From the NCBI RefSeq assembly GCF_024300625.1, contig NZ_CP101322.1, positions 323,992 through 387,991 on the forward strand: a stretch of DNA of 64,000 nt. Direction: 5' to 3'. This DNA is from Halovivax gelatinilyticus. Its GTDB lineage: Archaea; Halobacteriota; Halobacteria; Halobacteriales; Natrialbaceae. Below the pieces are notes generated by a model. That model saw nothing but the letters and a program-made list of their open reading frames with translations, made no database searches and was not told where the DNA came from. Made by a program: the position numbers and the translations under genes. Shown here in pieces: positions 27,765-37,737 of this stretch. Each line of letters starts with the position of its first letter. The first letter of the stretch is position 1.

Positions 27765-28601
27765 TCATCGGATTTTTCTGACGTTGCTGATGTCGAACCC
27801 GGCGTCGTGAACGTCCGTTTCGAAGCGGACGATGTTTTCGCTCTCGATCCGAGAGAGCACGCCGCGAAACTCTTCGACGACGAGCGTTCGGGCACGTTCC
27901 GACCCGCCGCTTTCCCACTCGAACGAGAGCGTTCCGTCGACGGCGTCTTTGAGCCGCCCGAGGGTCAGGTCGTCGATCGAATCCGTATTGACGAGTAGGA
28001 GAACGAGTCCGCCCCAGCGATAGGTGGCCCGTGACAGTCCCTTTAGCAAGTATGTTAACCTCGTCGGGCCGCGGTCGTCGTTTACGTCGATCAACAGGTC
28101 GGTGAGCGAATCGATCACGACGAGGTTTCCGGGCGCGTTCGCGGTCAGGTGTTCACCGAGAACCTCGAGGACGTCTCTTCGCTTTTGGGACTCGCCGAGC
28201 GCTCTGATATCCGGCGTCGTTTCGGCGTACCAATCCGTCGGAACGGGGGTCAGCTGAAAGTACTCCTGTGCGAGGTCCGTCACCGTCAGTTCGTCCGACG
28301 CGGCGTCGACGAGGTCGTCCGCCATCGAAAATCGCATCTCGTCCAGGACGGCGGCCGGCTCGTCAGTAAACGAGACGTAGTGAACCGAACCGGGGAGCGT
28401 CGCGGCCGGTTCGAGATCGCCGTAGTAGAGTTCGAATTGGGAGGGATCGGCCGCCGCGAGGCCGTTCATGGCGGCGCTCGTGTAACAGAACTCCCGCGCA
28501 CCGGCACCCACGTCGCCGGCGAGGAGAACCACGCTCCCGGCTGGCGCACCACCCCCGATGGTCGCGTCGAGTCTGGAGATGCCGAAGGGGATCCGGTCCA
28601 T
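27765..28601 (-). CDS. KaiC/RadA-like RecA-fold protein with degenerate P-loop
   Basis: A 278-residue RecA-superfamily protein of the haloarchaeal HTR-like type (MDRIPFGISRLDATIGGGAP). The place of Walker A reads GDVGAGARE (residues 29-37), so the catalytic Lys and the Ser/Thr are replaced; Walker B is intact (NLVVIDSLTDLL). It may bind nucleotide weakly or act as a non-ATPase partner. It lies 72 bases downstream of the beta-RFAP synthase gene on the same strand and could be co-transcribed. No KaiA/B or signalling genes are near. Confidence 0.82.
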   Translation of the reverse strand: MDRIPFGISRLDATIGGGAPAGSVVLLAGDVGAGAREFCYTSAAMNGLAAADPSQFELYYGDLEPAATLPGSVHYVSFTDEPAAVLDEMRFSMADDLVDAASDELTVTDLAQEYFQLTPVPTDWYAETTPDIRALGESQKRRDVLEVLGEHLTANAPGNLVVIDSLTDLLIDVNDDRGPTRLTYLLKGLSRATYRWGGLVLLLVNTDSIDDLTLGRLKDAVDGTLSFEWESGGSERARTLVVEEFRGVLSRIESENIVRFETDVHDAGFDISNVRKIR

Positions 28602-28673
28602 GTACTACCTATTCAGAAACGGTCGGTATACCTGTTGTGGCAGCGACCGTGGCTGGCGTGGCCATCCTGAGAG

Positions 28674-29639
28674 TCAATCGTCGACCGTCGCACCGGTTCT
28701 CGCCGGAGCGCAGATGAGAACCGATCCGGAACATCCGAGCGATTCGAGGATTCTTCGAGCCGCCGATTCGGCCTCTCGGGCGTGCGTCTCGTCGGTCACC
28801 CCGTAAACGGCCGGCCCCCAGGAGGACTGACCCAGACCGGAGAGCACGGGAACGGATTCGAGCGCGTCGACGAGACGGCCGGCCGGCGGGCGATAGACGC
28901 CACCCTGAACATCGGCGTACCAGCGTCCGTTCAGCCGCCCGATCCGTTCGATCGCCTCGCCGAACGCGTCGAGTCGTCCGTTCGCGGCTGCCGGAAGCAG
29001 CCGTCGGGTCAGGACGCCGGCGATATCGTCGGCGATCGCCGGCTCGGCGTCCTCGACCACGGTCCGTATACTCGCGTCTTCACCCTCGCCGCTACGCCCC
29101 GGATCAGCGTCCGGAAGGATGACGAGAAAGCGCCAGGAGTCGGGCAGTGGAAGCTGTGAGATGGTCGGCGGAACCTCCCACTCGCCCGGCTCCGGTGGCG
29201 CCGTCGTAAAACGCGTCGACGGGTGTCCGCCGTCGACGACGAATCCCCCGGATTCGAACGTCGCGACGCCGACGCCGCTGCGACCGCCCCGGCCGAGGTC
29301 GGGCGCGTGCGCTCTCACCGTCGGCTCGAGTTCGTACGCCCGAGCCGTCGCCACGTAGATAGCCAGCGCGAGTTGCGTCCCGCTTCCTAGCCCGACGTGT
29401 CGCGGGAGTGGATCGACCGCCTCCACCGCGACGCCGGGGACCGAAAGTACCGACATCGCCCGCTTCGCGTATCGCCGCGTTACGTCGTCAGGGGCGGACA
29501 CCGCCTCCGCTCGGCGGGCCTCGACGCGGACCCGCGGCTCGTCGAGGCCGATTCCGATCCCGCCGTAGAGGCGATCGTGTGCCAGCGAGAGGTTCTGGAA
29601 GCCGACGTGCAATCGCGCACCCGCACTGACCGTTACCAT
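28674..29639 (-). CDS. Beta-ribofuranosylaminobenzene 5'-phosphate synthase (GHMP family)
   Basis: A 321-residue GHMP-fold protein. It opens VTVSAGARLHVGFQNLSLAH, has VGLGSGTQLALA (phosphate-binding loop, about residues 83-94) and ends with a GHMP C-domain around LSGLGQSSWGPAVYGVT. Beta-RFAP synthase condenses p-aminobenzoate with PRPP in pterin cofactor synthesis; haloarchaea use a related C1 carrier, so the exact product here is not certain. The GHMP assignment is firm; the reaction is by family. Confidence 0.87.
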   Translation of the reverse strand: MVTVSAGARLHVGFQNLSLAHDRLYGGIGIGLDEPRVRVEARRAEAVSAPDDVTRRYAKRAMSVLSVPGVAVEAVDPLPRHVGLGSGTQLALAIYVATARAYELEPTVRAHAPDLGRGGRSGVGVATFESGGFVVDGGHPSTRFTTAPPEPGEWEVPPTISQLPLPDSWRFLVILPDADPGRSGEGEDASIRTVVEDAEPAIADDIAGVLTRRLLPAAANGRLDAFGEAIERIGRLNGRWYADVQGGVYRPPAGRLVDALESVPVLSGLGQSSWGPAVYGVTDETHAREAESAARRILESLGCSGSVLICAPARTGATVDD

Positions 29640-29760
29640 CGAGATACGGTTGCTACCCCGTCGGACGTGAAGGTGGTTTCGCCCCCGTCAAATTTCCGCG
29701 CCTGTTCTCACCGCTATCGATGCGTACACGTTTATTCCGACGGCCCGCCAAGTGACTCGC

Positions 29761-30519
29761 GTGATCGTCGTCGCAACGGCCGATTTCGAACTGTATCACG
29801 ACGTCGTCGGCGAGCTACGCGATCGCGACGAGGTGTTCACGACGATCGAAGTCGGCGAGAACGTTCCCGAGAACGCGGCAGTTATCATCACCGATAGGCG
29901 ATCGAAAGCGACGTTCAGCGACGTCGACCGTCCGGTCGTTTCGGGTGAGTCGGAACCGGCGCGAGCGCTGGTCGATCGCGCGCTAACGCTCACTCGGGGT
30001 GGTGAGGGCAAGACCATCGTCGGCGTCGACCCCGGACGAAAACCGGGGATCGCTGTGCTCGTCGACGACATCGTAACCGCCGTCTACCAGGTGGCGCTGT
30101 CTGAAGCCCCGTCGGTGATCGAATCCGAGGTGACCGACGTATCCGACCCGATCGTGCGGATCGGTGATGGCGCCCGCCTCCAGGGAAGTTCGCTCATCAA
30201 CGATCTCGACGTCCCGGTCGAACTCGTCGACGAAACCGCGACGACGCCCTATCTCGGAACCGGTACGCGCGGGATGGGCGATGTCGTCGCCGCGATCAAT
30301 ATCGCCCGCATCGAGGGCGAACCGATCGACGAACGCGAAATCGAGCCGACCGACGGCGAACTACAGCTGATCAAAGATCGCTCTCGCCGGCATGGAAAGA
30401 CGGATCGCGCGATCGACGATCGATTCGCCCACCGCGTCGCCAGCGGTGAGCTGTCGATCGACGAGGCGCTCGCCGAGCACCGTGCGCAGTCGACGTCGAA
30501 CGACGACACGGACCGGTGA
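29761..30519 (+). CDS. Conserved haloarchaeal protein with RNase H-like GVDPGRKPG motif
   Basis: A 252-residue acidic protein. The first 75 residues form a Rossmann-like alpha/beta unit (VIVVATADFELYHDVVGELR); then TIVGVDPGRKPGIAVLVDDI (about residues 81-100), the first strand and Asp of an RNase H/RuvC-like fold; then GDVVAAINIARI. A second acidic residue pattern appears in ELVDETATTPYLGTG. This could be a nuclease of the RuvC-like group, but the full acidic set is not clear, so I leave it unassigned. GTG 29761 is chosen because TTTATT (29731-29736) is about 26 bases upstream. Confidence 0.7.
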   Translation: MIVVATADFELYHDVVGELRDRDEVFTTIEVGENVPENAAVIITDRRSKATFSDVDRPVVSGESEPARALVDRALTLTRGGEGKTIVGVDPGRKPGIAVLVDDIVTAVYQVALSEAPSVIESEVTDVSDPIVRIGDGARLQGSSLINDLDVPVELVDETATTPYLGTGTRGMGDVVAAINIARIEGEPIDEREIEPTDGELQLIKDRSRRHGKTDRAIDDRFAHRVASGELSIDEALAEHRAQSTSNDDTDR

Positions 30520-31077
30520 CCGACTCTCTCGACGACCGACCCCGAATCGCGAATTGGATTTAAATTAACCGATATACGGGCCGAACAAGTATAGCGGAGC
30601 CCATCGATTCCTCCGAAAACAGCCCATAGACGTCTCAAAACGCCAGAATTGGGCTTCAACGAGGGCACCCAGGAGAGAATTTTTTGATATAGCGAAATAC
30701 GATGCATCTGTCGTAGATAGCCGACCCATTATAAATAAATCGGCAGCTGTCGATTCCCGTCTGCATTCGACCCGAGCGTCGAATCGATCCGACCATCCAC
30801 CCGACGAAATCGGCACGTTGAGCAACCACGACATCCCGCCAAAACGGGACCCCGACGCGAACGATCGAACGGCCACACACCGGATGATCCGTCCGATACT
30901 ACCGAGGGCGAGAGAAATTGAGACGGTGCGTTTCGTTGATTCCCACGAAGCACGTGAGGGCAATAACGCTAAGGGCGTTCACGTCCGAGTACGGGGTGTG
31001 AGTGCGAACGGAGCGTACAGCGAGGGAAAGAGCTATCCGGCGGGCTGCCGGAACAACGACAGCGTCCACCGCAAATC
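30520..31077. other. 558-base AT-rich gap upstream of cdc48
   Basis: No gene that I can support. It holds two strong AT boxes, GGATTTAAATTAACC at about 30558-30572 and CATTATAAATAAATC at about 30728-30742, and nothing TATA-like 25-30 bases before the cdc48 ATG. The cdc48 mRNA therefore probably starts far upstream, perhaps near 30765, with a leader of about 300 bases, or another promoter lies closer (around 30960). Short frames in the region do not look like proteins. I found no tRNA, 7S or RNase P signature. Confidence 0.55.
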
Positions 31078-33306
31078 ATGAACGAAGTGCAACTCGAGGT
31101 CGCGAAAGCGTACCCGAACGACTCGGGCCGGGGTATCGCCCGACTCGACCCGGACACGTTGCTTCACCTGAAGCTGAGTCCCGGAGACATCATCGAGATC
31201 GAAGGTGCAGATACGACCGCCGCGAAGGTGTGGCGGGCCGACCGGCAGGACTGGAACACGGATACCGTCAGAATCGACGGGTTCACGCGTCAGAACGCCG
31301 AGGTCGGTATCGGCGAACGAGTCACAATCCGGAAGGCCGAGGCGACGAAAGCCGATTCGCTCGTCCTCGCTCCGCCAGAAGAGGCGTCGGTACAGTTCGG
31401 CTCCGACGCGGCCGGTATGGTCAAACGCCAGATCTTGAAGCGGCCGGTCGTCGGTCGCGACATCGTCCCGGTCATGTCCTCGACGAACCACCCGTTCATG
31501 CGATCACCCGGGCAGGCGATTCCGCTCATCGCCGTCGAAACCGACCCCGAAGGCGTTGTTCTCATCACGGAGGACACCGACGTCGAGCTGCGCGAAGAGC
31601 CGATCTCCGGCTTCGAGAAGACCGGCGGCGGCATCACGTACGAGGATATCGGTGGCCTCCAGAACGAGATCCAGCGGGTGCGGGAGATGGTGGAGCTCCC
31701 GATGAAACACCCCCAGATCTTCAAGAAGCTGGGTATCGAGCCGCCACAGGGCGTGCTCTTACACGGTCCGCCAGGAACCGGTAAAACCCTGCTCGCCAAG
31801 GCGGTCGCCAACGAGACCTCGGCGTCGTTCTTCTCGATCGCCGGCCCGGAAATCATCTCGAAGTACTACGGCGAATCCGAACAACAGCTACGAGAGATCT
31901 TCGAGGACGCGAGCGAGGAATCGCCCGCGATCATCTTCATCGACGAACTGGACTCGATCGCACCCAAGCGCGAGGACGTCACCGGCGAAGTCGAACGTCG
32001 GGTCGTCGCCCAGCTGCTGACGATGATGGACGGCCTCGAAGCCCGCGGCCAGGTCATCGTCATCGCCGCGACGAACCGCGTCGACAGCGTCGACCCCGCG
32101 CTGCGTCGGCCCGGACGGTTCGACCGCGAGATCGAAATCGGTGTTCCGGACGAAACCGGCCGCGAGGAGATTCTCCAGATACACACCCGCGGAATGCCCC
32201 TCTCCGACGACGTCACCCTCTCTGCGCTCGCTGACGAGACCCACGGCTTCGTCGGTGCGGACATCGAGAGCCTGACCAAGGAGGCGGCGATGAAAGCCCT
32301 CCGTCGGTACTTACCGGAGATCGACCTCGACGAAGAGGACATTCCCCCGACGCTCATCGATCGGATGATCGTCAAACGCGACGACTTTGCGAGCGCGTTA
32401 AACGAGGTCGAACCCTCGGCGATGCGGGAGGTTCTCGTCGAACTACCGAAGATCTCCTGGGACAACGTCGGCGGCCTCCACGACGCCAAAGACCAGGTCA
32501 AAGAATCCGTCGAGTGGCCGCTCAACAGCCCCGAACGCTTCGACCGGCTCGGTATCGACCCGCCGGCTGGCGTCTTACTCTACGGACCGCCCGGAACCGG
32601 AAAGACGCTCATGGCGAAGGCCGTCGCCAACGAGACGAACGCCAACTTCATCTCGGTTCGCGGGCCGCAACTACTGAGTAAATGGGTCGGCGAGTCCGAG
32701 AAGGCCATCCGCCAGACGTTCCGTAAAGCGAGACAGGTCTCGCCGACGGTCGTCTTCTTCGACGAACTCGACGCCCTGGCGCCCGGACGCGGCGGCGAAG
32801 TCGGGTCGAACGTCTCAGAGCGCGTCGTAAATCAACTGCTTACCGAACTCGACGGGCTCGAAGAGATGGGCAACGTGATGGTCATCGGCGCGACGAACCG
32901 ACCTGACATGATCGACCCGGCGCTGCTCCGATCCGGCCGATTCGACCGACTGGTCATGATCGGCGAACCGGACACCGAAGGGCGCGAGCGAATCCTCGAG
33001 ATCCACACCGAGAGCATGCCGCTGGCGGCCGACGTCAGCCTCCACGAGATCGCAGAGATCACCGAAGGCTACGTCGGCTCCGACCTCGAATCGATCGCCC
33101 GCGAGGCCGCGATCGAAGCGCTTCGCGAGGACAGCGAGGCAGACCTCGTCGAAATGCGCCACTTCAGACAGGCCCTGGAGAACGTCCGACCGACCATCAC
33201 CGAGGACATCCTCGAGTACTACGAACAGATCGAAGAGGAGTTCCGCGGCGGCAGCACCCGCGACCCGGTCACCGGACGTCGCGGCAGCCGCATCGGCTTC
33301 CAGTAG
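31078..33306 (+). CDS. cdc48: Cdc48/VAT family AAA+ ATPase
   Basis: A 742-residue Cdc48/p97 protein. The N domain (residues about 1-180) begins [20 protein letters not shown]; two AAA domains follow with GPPGTGKT (about 229-236 and 503-510), DELD Walker B motifs and paired Arg fingers. It unfolds substrates as a hexamer, feeding the proteasome and segregating complexes. Length is normal for haloarchaea. The gene stands alone; the unusually long upstream gap suggests control through a long leader or distant promoter. Confidence 0.97.
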   Translation: MNEVQLEVAKAYPNDSGRGIARLDPDTLLHLKLSPGDIIEIEGADTTAAKVWRADRQDWNTDTVRIDGFTRQNAEVGIGERVTIRKAEATKADSLVLAPPEEASVQFGSDAAGMVKRQILKRPVVGRDIVPVMSSTNHPFMRSPGQAIPLIAVETDPEGVVLITEDTDVELREEPISGFEKTGGGITYEDIGGLQNEIQRVREMVELPMKHPQIFKKLGIEPPQGVLLHGPPGTGKTLLAKAVANETSASFFSIAGPEIISKYYGESEQQLREIFEDASEESPAIIFIDELDSIAPKREDVTGEVERRVVAQLLTMMDGLEARGQVIVIAATNRVDSVDPALRRPGRFDREIEIGVPDETGREEILQIHTRGMPLSDDVTLSALADETHGFVGADIESLTKEAAMKALRRYLPEIDLDEEDIPPTLIDRMIVKRDDFASALNEVEPSAMREVLVELPKISWDNVGGLHDAKDQVKESVEWPLNSPERFDRLGIDPPAGVLLYGPPGTGKTLMAKAVANETNANFISVRGPQLLSKWVGESEKAIRQTFRKARQVSPTVVFFDELDALAPGRGGEVGSNVSERVVNQLLTELDGLEEMGNVMVIGATNRPDMIDPALLRSGRFDRLVMIGEPDTEGRERILEIHTESMPLAADVSLHEIAEITEGYVGSDLESIAREAAIEALREDSEADLVEMRHFRQALENVRPTITEDILEYYEQIEEEFRGGSTRDPVTGRRGSRIGFQ

Positions 33307-33353
33307 ATCGCGGTCGTCTCAATTTATACCTACGTGGCGCGATTCGACCGACG

Positions 33354-34265
33354 TTACCGTTGGGCCGAGCGGAGCGCTCGTCGGATCGCACGACGCTTGA
33401 CGAGGACGAACCCGACGAAGATACAGCCGAATCCGATGGCCGTCGGCCCGTCGACCGACTGACCGAGATACAGCCAGCCGACCACCGCCGCGACGACCGG
33501 GGCGACGTACGAGACCATATTGATCTCGACGGCACCCAACCGCTCCAGCAAATCGAAGTACACGAGAAAGCCGATGGCGCTGGCCACGACCGAGAGATAA
33601 ACGATCGCTCCGAGCGCCTCCGGATGCAGCCAGGCAGACGGCTCGATCGGTTCACCCAGACCGAGGCTCACGAGGTGGAGAAGAGCCGCTCCGCCGATCA
33701 TCGACCACGCTTCCATCGTCTCGATGCGAAGTTCCGCATCGATACGCCGCGTCAGGACGCTCCCGAGCGCGAACGCCGCTGCGGCACAGAAGACGAGCAG
33801 GTTGGCGACGGTGTCGGTCGCGAAGAGCTCCGAGGGATCCGGCTGGGCCATCACCGCGACGCCGAGGAGGCCGACGGCGACGCCGATGACACCGATCGGT
33901 GAGAGCGCGTCCTCCGGAACGAGGAGCCGCGCGAATCCGGTCGTCAGAACCGGTGAGAGACTCACCAGTACCGCTGCCGCGGCCGCCGTCGTGTGTTGCT
34001 GGCCGACGAACAAGAACGCGTGATACGCTGCGATCAGCAAGACGGCTCCGACGGCGACGGTCAGCCACGCACCGCGGCTACGAGGGAACGGATCGTCGAC
34101 GACGTACGCCGCGTAGGCGAGCATGATGAGGCCCGCGACGTCGTACCGTACCGCAGCGAAGAGAACCGGCGGGAGATGCTCGAGTCCGGCGTCGATCGCG
34201 ACGAACGCAGACCCCCAGGCGACCGCCAGCGCGAGAAACAATCCGATCGATCGATACTGGCTCAC
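33354..34265 (-). CDS. EamA/DMT family permease
   Basis: A 303-residue protein with ten hydrophobic segments in two EamA repeats (FLALAVAWGSAFVAIDAGLE in the first, PEALGAIVYLSVVASAIGFL in the second). DMT proteins move small metabolites or drugs across the membrane; substrate not predictable. It is convergent with cdc48, whose stop is 47 bases away. There is no operon partner. Confidence 0.88.
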   Translation of the reverse strand: MSQYRSIGLFLALAVAWGSAFVAIDAGLEHLPPVLFAAVRYDVAGLIMLAYAAYVVDDPFPRSRGAWLTVAVGAVLLIAAYHAFLFVGQQHTTAAAAAVLVSLSPVLTTGFARLLVPEDALSPIGVIGVAVGLLGVAVMAQPDPSELFATDTVANLLVFCAAAAFALGSVLTRRIDAELRIETMEAWSMIGGAALLHLVSLGLGEPIEPSAWLHPEALGAIVYLSVVASAIGFLVYFDLLERLGAVEINMVSYVAPVVAAVVGWLYLGQSVDGPTAIGFGCIFVGFVLVKRRAIRRALRSAQR

Positions 34266-34329
34266 GGCGAACCGTCGGTGTGGTCGACGGGTAGAGGTTT
34301 CGATTCGAGCGGTCTGACAGATCGGAAGC

Positions 34330-36429
34330 CTAGTCGTCCGAGCTAACCGGCGATTCGATCGGTTCCTTGATCGCGTCAGTGTGCAGGTGACAGGCGGCCG
34401 GATGCGATTCGGCTTCGAGCGCAGGATTCGTCGTCTCGCAGATGCTCTCGTATCGCGACCTGAGTACCGATCCGGCCTCGTCCCACTCGTCCTCGACGAC
34501 GTACTCGAGCGCCTCGCGGACCCGCGTTCGATCGGGATCGGGAAGTTCCGTCTCGAAGAAGCGATCGTACAGCGCGTCGACTACTGCAACACGGTCTTTC
34601 TCCGATAGGTCGTCTATTTCGTCGCCGTCTACACCGGCTTCTTCGTACGCGATTTCGAGCGAGAGCGCTCGCGCCGAAATCCGCTGGCGAAGGTCCATCA
34701 CCTCGCGATAACTCGATTGATCGAGCGATAACTCCGCCGGTTGGATCACGCTCGGACACCGGGTTCGGAACCGACAGCCGCTCGGCGGATCTCGTGGCGA
34801 CGGGACGTCGCCGGAGATGGTCTCACGTTCTCGATCTCGTTCGTCGGTCGACGCACGGGGAACGCTCTCCAGCAACGCCTTCGTGTACGGGTGTCGCGGC
34901 TCGGCGAACAGCTCCGACGCCGGGCCGATCTCGACGATTTCACCGAGATACATGACTGCAACCCGGTCGCAGACGTGACGAATAACGGAGAGATCGTGGC
35001 TGATCAACAGGTAGGTCAGGTCGAGTTCGTCCTGCAGATCGTCGAGTAAGTTGAGCACCTGGGCCTGGACCGAAACGTCCAGTGCGCTCGTCGGTTCGTC
35101 GAGAACGACGAAGTCCGGTTCGAGCGCGAGCGCCCGCGCAATGCCGATGCGCTGGCGCTGCCCGCCGGAGAACTCGTGTGGGTATCGATCGATCTGGTCC
35201 GCCGAGAGGCCGACGCGCTCTAAGAGGAACTGGACGCGATACGCACGAAGTTCGTCGTCCGTCGGGGTCGACACGTGAACCGAGACGGACTCTCCGGCGA
35301 CGTCGATCGAGGCTCGCAACTGCGTCGGAACCTCGACGACGATCACCCGGTCTCGACGGTCGGATACGTCCCCGGACGATTCGACGATCACTGAACGGTC
35401 GCGGGTTTTGACCGCCGTCGATACGCCCTTCGGTGCGGAACAAAAGACCGAATCCACGTCGGTTGCGGTGGTCTCGATCGTCTCGCCGGTCGTTCCCGTA
35501 CGGACGGTGACCGGGACTGAGACCGTGCCGTCATCGGCATCCAGGACGGTATCGACGTCGTCGTCGACGGTCACCGAGAGGTCCGTCTGTGCGATCCCGT
35601 CCGCGGTGACCACTGGGACCGCGTCGATCGTCGAGTCGGACGAGGGCCAATCGTGAGTGACCAGCGGTTGCTTGACGATTTCGCCGACAGTCTGGCGAGG
35701 ATCGAGACTCGAAAATGGATCCTGAAAGAGGATCGCCGCGTCACGTCTAAACGTCGGTGGACGGTAGAACACCCGACGGATTCTGAGCGCGTAGAGGACG
35801 CCAATGACCGAGACCAGCGTCGCTACCGCCCCAATCGGCGGGACGGTTACGAACGTAGCGAGCGAGACGACGAGCGCGCCACCGAGCGTCCACACCGCAA
35901 GACGCCACCCCCAGATGCGCTGTCGAAGCAATCCGTACGCGGCCGGAAGGAGCGCCAGGCCGACCAGCAGCCACAGTTCGCTAACGACGCTCTGTACGGT
36001 CGATACCGACGGCACGAACCCGAGATCGACGAAGATCGAATCGAGCAACACCAACAGTCCCTGCGCGATCAGACCCACCGCAGCGATCCCCAGCACGAGT
36101 GAGAAGACGATGGTGTGGATCGGGAGGCTTCGAACCGGTGGACTGTACGGATCGATTTCGTAGACGTTCTCCCCGTTGAATTCGACCGTTCCGGACGTCG
36201 GCGACTGCAAGTTGAGAATCGTCTCTCCGGTGGTCGACTTCCCACAACCGGACTCGCCGACGAGACCGAGCGTCTCGCCCTGTTCGATATCGAAGCTCAC
36301 TCCGTCGACCGCTCTAACGGCGACCGGTTCGTTGCCCAGTAGCCGGTCGATTACCGAATTCTGCTCGAAGAAGTACTTTCGCAGCTCTCGAACCGAGAGG
36401 ATCGGAATTCGTCCACCTTCGTCGCTCAT
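34330..36429 (-). CDS. OppF-type peptide ABC ATPase with an inserted membrane domain
   Basis: A 699-residue ATPase, about twice the usual 320-400. Walker [10 protein letters not shown] is at 58-66, but the Q-loop ([11 protein letters not shown]236) follows only after a hydrophobic insert of about 125 residues with four predicted helices (residues about 103-132, 145-168, 173-195, 199-215). A second, beta-rich acidic insert lies at about 262-392, before FSGGQ (420-424), Walker B VVLDEP (441-446) and switch H478. A third insert splits the C-terminal cysteine motif (C552, C558, then C664, C680). The frame is intact throughout. It overlaps the oppD start by 4 bases. Confidence 0.9.
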   Translation of the reverse strand: MSDEGGRIPILSVRELRKYFFEQNSVIDRLLGNEPVAVRAVDGVSFDIEQGETLGLVGESGCGKSTTGETILNLQSPTSGTVEFNGENVYEIDPYSPPVRSLPIHTIVFSLVLGIAAVGLIAQGLLVLLDSIFVDLGFVPSVSTVQSVVSELWLLVGLALLPAAYGLLRQRIWGWRLAVWTLGGALVVSLATFVTVPPIGAVATLVSVIGVLYALRIRRVFYRPPTFRRDAAILFQDPFSSLDPRQTVGEIVKQPLVTHDWPSSDSTIDAVPVVTADGIAQTDLSVTVDDDVDTVLDADDGTVSVPVTVRTGTTGETIETTATDVDSVFCSAPKGVSTAVKTRDRSVIVESSGDVSDRRDRVIVVEVPTQLRASIDVAGESVSVHVSTPTDDELRAYRVQFLLERVGLSADQIDRYPHEFSGGQRQRIGIARALALEPDFVVLDEPTSALDVSVQAQVLNLLDDLQDELDLTYLLISHDLSVIRHVCDRVAVMYLGEIVEIGPASELFAEPRHPYTKALLESVPRASTDERDRERETISGDVPSPRDPPSGCRFRTRCPSVIQPAELSLDQSSYREVMDLRQRISARALSLEIAYEEAGVDGDEIDDLSEKDRVAVVDALYDRFFETELPDPDRTRVREALEYVVEDEWDEAGSVLRSRYESICETTNPALEAESHPAACHLHTDAIKEPIESPVSSDD

Positions 36430-37736
36430 TCTGACTCACCCCCGTCGGTCGGCTGGTCGCCTGCAGGTTGGGTCTCGACGTCCCGCCCGGTGTCTTCACC
36501 GACCGAGTGTGATTCCGCATCGGTGGTCGCGACCTGTCGTTGCTGGGTCTGGCTCGCGCTGTCGGTCGCGAAATGCGCCGACGGCAACGCCCGGGATTCA
36601 GAGTACTCGGTCTCGGCGAGATAACAACGCGTCTGATGGGCACCCGACGATCCGACCTCGAACGCGGGCGGTTTTTCGAGACACTCGGTCATCGCCTTCG
36701 GACAGCGGTCGGCGAAGTAACAGCGCTCGTCCATCTCGTGATCCAGGAGACTGGGAACGTTACCGGGGATCGGATTCAACCGATCGCCGGTCTCGTCCAG
36801 ATCCGGAATACTGCCGAGTAATCCCTTCGTGTACGGATGGACGGGCTCGTCGAAGACGGCTTCGAGCGGACCGCGTTCGACGATCTCTCCCGCGTACATC
36901 ACGCCGACGCGATCGCACATGCGAGCGACGACGCCCAGATTGTGCGTGATGAGGACGATCGTCATTCCCGTCTCTTCTTGCAGTTCCGACAGGAGGTCTA
37001 GCACCTGCGCCTGTATCGTTACGTCCAGCGCCGTCGTCGGCTCGTCGGCGATCAGAACGTCCGGTTCGCCGGCCAGCGCCTGGGCGATCATCGCCCGCTG
37101 AAGCATGCCGCCGGAGAATTCGTTCGGATACTGATCGGCGCGCTGAACGGGATCCGGAATACCGACGAGTTCTAGCAGTTCGATTGCCCGTTCGCGACTG
37201 GCCTCGGTCACGTACCGTTTCGACGGGAGGACCGTCGAGAGGATGTACGATCCGAACGAGTACTCGTCGCCGGACGTCTTCGCGCGCGTCGAGCGCGGAT
37301 TCGCCTTCGCCCGTCGCTGGACTTCGACCGCTTCGGCGAGTTGTTCGCCGACGGTCAGACTGGGGTTGAAACTGCTCTCGGGATCCTGAAAGATCATGCT
37401 GAACGAGGTTCCGCGCAACGACCGTCGCAGTTCCCGCGGAATGTCCAGGAGATCGACGTACGCCCCAGTTACGGCGTCCGGGTACTCGTCGCTGATTCGC
37501 TCGGCGAACGACTCGTTTCGGTACTCGATCGACCCGTTCGTTATTTCGCCCGGCGATTCGATCAGATCCATGATCGAAAGCGCCGTCACGCTCTTTCCGC
37601 TCCCACTCTCGCCGACGATGCCGAACACCTCTCCTCGACCAACGTCTAGATCCAGGCTCGACACCGCGTTTACTTGCCCTTCACCGGTGAAAAACCGGGT
37701 CGAGAGATCGGTAATTCGTAAGATTGAATCTGACAT
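36426..37736 (-). CDS. oppD: Peptide ABC transporter ATPase, OppD type
   Basis: A 436-residue ATPase. Walker A GESGSGKS is near residue 40, Q-loop [18 protein letters not shown], signature FSGGMLQR, Walker [12 protein letters not shown], switch His in ITHN, and the OppD C-terminal cysteine motif ([14 protein letters not shown]). Compared with OppF in this operon it has only a modest insert between Q-loop and signature (about 130-165) and a long acidic, Gln-rich tail (about 385-436). ATG 37736 gives the family N-terminus. It overlaps the start of the next gene by 4 bases and follows oppC by 1 base. Confidence 0.92.
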   Translation of the reverse strand: MSDSILRITDLSTRFFTGEGQVNAVSSLDLDVGRGEVFGIVGESGSGKSVTALSIMDLIESPGEITNGSIEYRNESFAERISDEYPDAVTGAYVDLLDIPRELRRSLRGTSFSMIFQDPESSFNPSLTVGEQLAEAVEVQRRAKANPRSTRAKTSGDEYSFGSYILSTVLPSKRYVTEASRERAIELLELVGIPDPVQRADQYPNEFSGGMLQRAMIAQALAGEPDVLIADEPTTALDVTIQAQVLDLLSELQEETGMTIVLITHNLGVVARMCDRVGVMYAGEIVERGPLEAVFDEPVHPYTKGLLGSIPDLDETGDRLNPIPGNVPSLLDHEMDERCYFADRCPKAMTECLEKPPAFEVGSSGAHQTRCYLAETEYSESRALPSAHFATDSASQTQQRQVATTDAESHSVGEDTGRDVETQPAGDQPTDGGESE

Positions 37737-37737
37737 A

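Noticed and set aside
30565-30963. A 132-residue minus-strand frame in the cdc48 upstream gap.
   Set aside because: Composition is basic and Arg/Ser-rich, unlike the acidic proteins of the window, and there is no promoter or start signal.
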